This document shows, in pieces, positions 7,021-9,731 of a stretch of 9,731 bases of DNA. The position numbers were made by a program, and so were the translations under genes. Source of the stretch: JBDTGE01 sp050742975 (GTDB lineage Bacteria; Actinomycetota; Actinomycetes; Mycobacteriales; Jatrophihabitantaceae); NCBI GenBank assembly GCA_050742975.1, contig JBOGDQ010000141.1:1-9731 (forward strand). The letters run 5' to 3'. Below the pieces are notes generated by a model. The model ran no database searches. It had not been told where the DNA came from and worked only from the letters and a program-made list of their open reading frames with translations. Positions within the stretch are counted from its first letter, which is position 1, and each line of letters starts with the position of its first letter.

Positions 7021-7153
7021 GCATGCCGCTCCTACGTCAACAACCGCAGATGTTGCAGCGCACGGATGCGGTTACCCTTGCAAGCACTTTGGCATGGGCG
7101 TCGGTGTCAAAGGGCGACGCGGACAGCCTCAGGCGGGAGAGGGCAGACTCGAA

Positions 7154-7771
7154 ATGCGGATCTTGAGGTATGGCGGTGCGGTGCTCGCAATGGGGATGCT
7201 CCTGGCCGGGTGCACCGCCGCGCCGGGCAAGAAACCTGGTCACACGGCCTCTCAATCCGCAGGGGCATCGACATCGGCATCAGGGTCTGTGCCCGCATCC
7301 TCGAGCGGGACCGGCTCTAGGACCGCCAGCAAGTCAACCCCTCGTCCGACACGCATCGTGCCGACACACTCCATCGCTACGCATCCCGCCGTGCCCCTGG
7401 ATAGTCCCGCGTCCTTCGGTGGCAGCGTGACTGCGCGCCTGACCAGCATCAACTCGGTTTCCGGGAAGGCGGACGGTCCCGGCGAAATCGCCGGACCGGC
7501 AGTTGCCATCACCGTCGCCCTGCACAACGGTACGAACCGGACGCTTGCGCTAGTAGCAGTGATGAACCTCTATTACGGCAGCAAGCGAACGCCGGCGGTC
7601 GAGCTGGCCGGATCGCAGACGCAGCCGCTGCCGTCCTCGATCGGGCCGCAGAAGACGATCAGCGGCGTCTACACCTTCACGATCGCGACCGCCGATCGGC
7701 GTGACGTTCTGATCGAGTTCAGCTACTCCGGCTCGTCTTCTGTCGTGCTCTTCAAGGGCGGTATTTCCTGA
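7154..7771 (+). CDS. Small lipoprotein with DUF4352/telokin-like domain
   Basis: This is a 205-residue predicted lipoprotein. Residues 1-20 form a lipoprotein signal peptide: basic MRILR, a hydrophobic core and the lipobox LLAGC with Cys20 as the lipidated residue. Residues 21-85 are a Ser/Thr/Ala/Pro-rich linker, probably extended and possibly O-glycosylated. Residues 88-205 look like a beta-sandwich of the DUF4352/telokin-like type seen in actinobacterial lipoproteins: SVTARLTSINSVSGKADGPG, GEIAGPAVAITVALHNGT, then YTFTIA and VLIEFSYSG strands. The ATG at 7154 is chosen because it starts the signal peptide; GGGAGAGGG lies 10 bases upstream. An in-frame ATG at 7094 would add 20 charged residues and spoil the signal. 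It sits between the glycosyltransferases and the secreted protein, so an envelope role linked to the polymer is plausible but unproven. Confidence 0.85.
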   Translation: MRILRYGGAVLAMGMLLAGCTAAPGKKPGHTASQSAGASTSASGSVPASSSGTGSRTASKSTPRPTRIVPTHSIATHPAVPLDSPASFGGSVTARLTSINSVSGKADGPGEIAGPAVAITVALHNGTNRTLALVAVMNLYYGSKRTPAVELAGSQTQPLPSSIGPQKTISGVYTFTIATADRRDVLIEFSYSGSSSVVLFKGGIS

Positions 7772-7881
7772 TCGGTGACTATTTGGTCTAAATGGGACAC
7801 AGCCAACCATGGGTGTTAGCTGAAAATGGTCGAAAGGATAGCTTCAAAAGACTACTACTGGTGTCTTCGGCCACGCGTACG

Positions 7882-7902
7882 TTAGGATTCCGTTTAGGAT
7901 TC
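7882..7902 (+). repeat. Tandem TTAGGATTC direct repeat
   Basis: TTAGGATTC occurs at 7882-7890 and again at 7894-7902, a 12-base period, about 40 bases before the secreted-protein start. Each copy contains TAGGAT, which also fits TAnnnT. GGATTC returns a third time at 7935-7940. A 12-base period puts the copies roughly one helical turn apart, as for a regulator binding site, though a promoter or chance cannot be excluded. Confidence 0.45.
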
Positions 7903-7927
7903 GCGGCGACGCGTGTTCGACGGGGGA

Positions 7928-7940
7928 AATCGGGGGATTC
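7928..7940 (+). promoter_or_regulatory. AATCGGGGGATTC element at secreted-protein start
   Basis: This is an exact 13-base copy of the element at 2861-2873, ending one base before the ATG at 7942. AATC-GGGG-GATT can pair as a 4-bp stem with a GGGG loop. Another GGGGGA run lies just upstream at 7922-7927. The G run is only 4 bases from the AUG. A ten-codon frame from GTG 7913 ends at TGA 7943-7945, overlapping the start as ATGA, which might couple translation. Confidence 0.5.
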
Positions 7941-7941
7941 C

Positions 7942-9516
7942 ATGAGGTCAGCTTCTGCTTTGCTGTCCGTATGCTTCGCTGTGCTCGCCGCGTGGCGGAG
8001 GCGCGGCGAACGATCGTCGTTAGGCCGGCGACACCGCAACGGGATCGCTACGGCAACCGCGGCGCTGACCCTGCTCGCGCTCGCACCGCTGGCGTACTTC
8101 GCGCCTTCCGCGGCTGCGGATGTCCCGTCGGTCCTGCCGCCGGTACAGCAGCGGACGAGCACCGGTGTAACAGCCGACGCCCTGCCGACCGCGCAGATGA
8201 ACGGTGTCGCCTGGTCGCAGGCGATCGCCGGAAACAACGTGTGGGTTGGCGGTTCGTTCTCGGCGGCGCGCCCCGCTGGATCACCGCTGGGGTCGAACGA
8301 GGTGACCCGCAACAACCTGCTCGTCTACAACATCAACACGGGTGCGCTGGTCTCGTCGATCGCGCCGAGCTTCAACGCGCAGGTCAAGGTGGTCACGGTC
8401 TCTCCTGACGGCTCGCGCGTGTACGTGGGCGGTCAGTTCACCTCCGTCAACGGCGTTACCCGCAATCGCATCGCCGCATTCGACGCCAGCACCGGAGCAT
8501 TGATCAACTCTTTCGCGCCATCCGTCGACTCGGTGGTCAACGCGATCGTCGCTACGAACGCGACCGTCTATGTGGGTGGTGCATTCAGCAAAAGCAGCAG
8601 CGTGGCTCGGACGCGGTTGGCGGCCTTTACTGCCGGCACTGGGGCGCTACTGAGTTGGAACCCGACCGCCGACGACGGCGTCCAGTCGATGGTTTTGACG
8701 CCTGATGGTTCGAAGATGATCGTGGCTGGTGCTTTCAACAGCATCGGTGGCGCGACTTATCACGGGCTTGCTGCCCTCGACCCCGCCACGGGGGCCCCGC
8801 TGCCATGGGCCGCCACCAATGTCGTCCAGGATTCTTCACCTGGCGCCGTTGTCTCGAGTCTTTCGACAGATGGGACCTTCATATACGGAACGGCCTGGGC
8901 GTACGGCTCCCCATCCGCAACGCTAGAAGGCAGCTTCTCCGCTGACCCCGACTCGGGAGCGATCAACTGGATCGAGAACTGCTGGGGCGACGAGTACGAC
9001 ATCTTCGCGATGAATGGTGTGGCCTACAACGCCGGCCACATGCACGCGTGCTACACGCTTGGTGGATGGCACGACACCAACCCGCGAACCATCCGCCACT
9101 CGCTGGCGTTCACGTCGCAGCCAGGCGGCACCCTCGGACACGACAACGAGGGAAACCCGGACTCTTCGACGACGGACTTCTACGGTCAGCCGGCCCCATC
9201 GATCGTCGACTGGTTTCCGGATTTTACTGCGGGCACGTACACCGGTCAGTCCCAGGCAACTTGGACAGTGACGGGCAACGGGCAGTATCTCGTCGAAGGT
9301 GGGGAGTTCCCGAAGGTCAACAATCAGGCGCAGCAGGGCCTGGTCCGCTTCGCCGTGCCCTCCATCGCGCCGAAGAAGCAAGGGCCGCAGCTGAGCGGCG
9401 CGTCATGGGCTGCCAGCGGCGTCGCTCGGTCGAGCACATCGGTCCGGCTCTCGTGGCAATCCAACTGGGATCGTGACGACCTGAATCTCGCCTACAGTGT
9501 CATCCGTGACGGCTAG
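7942..9516 (+). CDS. Secreted beta-propeller/FN3 protein, cut by in-frame TAG
   Basis: There are 524 codons to the stop. The N-terminus has a basic region and a hydrophobic stretch (about 35-57) ending PSAAAD, a likely signal peptidase site after Ala59; an extra hydrophobic stretch at 5-17 makes the signal unusually long. Residues 85-295 carry repeats of the form VYVGGxF...RxxLAAFDxxTGAL, the blades of a beta-propeller (DUF5122-like); residues 300-470 continue the fold. At about 481 a fibronectin type III domain begins (LSGASWAASGVARSSTSVRLSWQ), but TAG stops it after AYSVIRDG. The frame remains open beyond and encodes the rest of the FN3 domain, so the native protein was almost certainly longer. 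The start ATG 7942 follows the GGGGGATTC element; an in-frame start at 7792 would precede the signal with 50 unlikely residues. Related actinobacterial proteins are large, modular and secreted, often near polysaccharide genes. Confidence 0.8.
   Translation: MRSASALLSVCFAVLAAWRRRGERSSLGRRHRNGIATATAALTLLALAPLAYFAPSAAADVPSVLPPVQQRTSTGVTADALPTAQMNGVAWSQAIAGNNVWVGGSFSAARPAGSPLGSNEVTRNNLLVYNINTGALVSSIAPSFNAQVKVVTVSPDGSRVYVGGQFTSVNGVTRNRIAAFDASTGALINSFAPSVDSVVNAIVATNATVYVGGAFSKSSSVARTRLAAFTAGTGALLSWNPTADDGVQSMVLTPDGSKMIVAGAFNSIGGATYHGLAALDPATGAPLPWAATNVVQDSSPGAVVSSLSTDGTFIYGTAWAYGSPSATLEGSFSADPDSGAINWIENCWGDEYDIFAMNGVAYNAGHMHACYTLGGWHDTNPRTIRHSLAFTSQPGGTLGHDNEGNPDSSTTDFYGQPAPSIVDWFPDFTAGTYTGQSQATWTVTGNGQYLVEGGEFPKVNNQAQQGLVRFAVPSIAPKKQGPQLSGASWAASGVARSSTSVRLSWQSNWDRDDLNLAYSVIRDG
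9514..9516 (+). other. In-frame amber codon interrupting the FN3 domain
   Basis: TAG falls between GAC GGC and ACC GTG TAC. Reading through gives IRDG-x-TVYT, where Gln (CAG) is the natural residue by family pattern and needs a single C-to-T change. The 71 codons that follow contain no further stop. It may be a true nonsense mutation, a sequencing or assembly error, or read-through. Confidence 0.75.
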
Positions 9517-9731
9517 ACCGTGTACACCGCCGCCGCCGCGTCCGAGTTCTGGAACCTGCCGATGCTTGGCTATATCGACACCTCGGCATCGCCGGGAACG
9601 ACGTACACCTACAAGATCAAAGCAACCGATCCGGACGGCAACAGCGCGACGAGCAACAGCTTGACCGTGACAACGCCGACCAGCGCCAGCCCACCGGACG
9701 GGCCCTACGTCACGGACGTGCTGAACGCGGG
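9517..9731 (+). pseudogene. Continuation of the secreted protein past the TAG (partial)
   Basis: The same frame as 7942-9513 continues open to the window edge for 71 codons. It encodes TVYTAAAASEFWNLPMLGYI and TSASPGTTYTYKIKATDPDGN, the second half of a fibronectin type III domain with its Tyr-containing late strand. A Pro/Ser/Thr linker follows, then PYVTDVLNA. In related actinobacterial proteins a phrase like the last one begins a LamG/concanavalin-A-like domain, so another module probably starts just outside. A GTG at 9520 could open a separate annotated frame, but nothing suggests an independent gene start there. Confidence 0.7.

Noticed and set aside
7053..7078. TTGCAG and TACCCT as a promoter for the lipoprotein gene
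   Set aside because: The spacer is only 14 bases, too short for a standard sigma-70-type promoter, and no better pair was seen in 7021-7153.
7764..7800. Possible terminator after the lipoprotein (ATTT-GGTCT-AAAT)
   Set aside because: A four-base AT stem is too weak to act as an intrinsic terminator.

Overview
The window is GC-rich throughout, with dense gene packing, GTG starts and stop/start overlaps. Together with the gene families present, this points to a high-GC actinobacterium. I cannot name a genus; a soil-type actinobacterium would fit. The window holds part of a cell-surface polysaccharide (exopolysaccharide or wall glycan) locus. No tRNA, rRNA, insertion sequence, CRISPR array or phage gene was seen.

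Layout. Positions 1-2614 on the minus strand carry a compact dTDP-L-rhamnose operon, transcribed leftward in the order rfbA-rfbC-rfbB-rfbD. rfbD is cut by the window edge. Three of the four genes are joined by 4-base overlaps or nearly abut. A roughly 260 bp divergent promoter region (2615-2873) separates this operon from a plus-strand series. That series is a WbaP/ExoY-type polyprenyl-phosphate hexose-1-phosphate transferase (2874-4496), a DUF1972-type GT4 glycosyltransferase of the rhamnosyltransferase-like group (4543-5739), a second GT4 glycosyltransferase (5890-7020), a small lipoprotein (7154-7771), and a large secreted beta-propeller/fibronectin-III protein (7942 to the window end). The last gene is interrupted by an in-frame TAG at 9514-9516.

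How the genes work together (inference from families). The hexose-1-phosphate transferase starts a lipid-linked repeat unit at the inner face of the membrane. The DUF1972 enzyme and the second GT4 enzyme extend it. The rfb operon supplies dTDP-L-rhamnose, the likely donor for at least one of them. No flippase, polymerase or chain-length regulator lies in the window, so the locus must continue outside it. The lipoprotein and the modular secreted protein are probably envelope partners of the polymer.

Most unusual signals. (1) A shared element AATCGGGG(G)ATTC lies directly before the start codons of three plus-strand genes. It can fold into a tiny hairpin with an all-G loop next to or including the AUG. 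(2) An amber codon splits a fibronectin-III domain whose second half continues in frame. (3) The RfbC-like epimerase has Trp where characterised RmlC enzymes have their catalytic Tyr. (4) The rfbA start looks leaderless.
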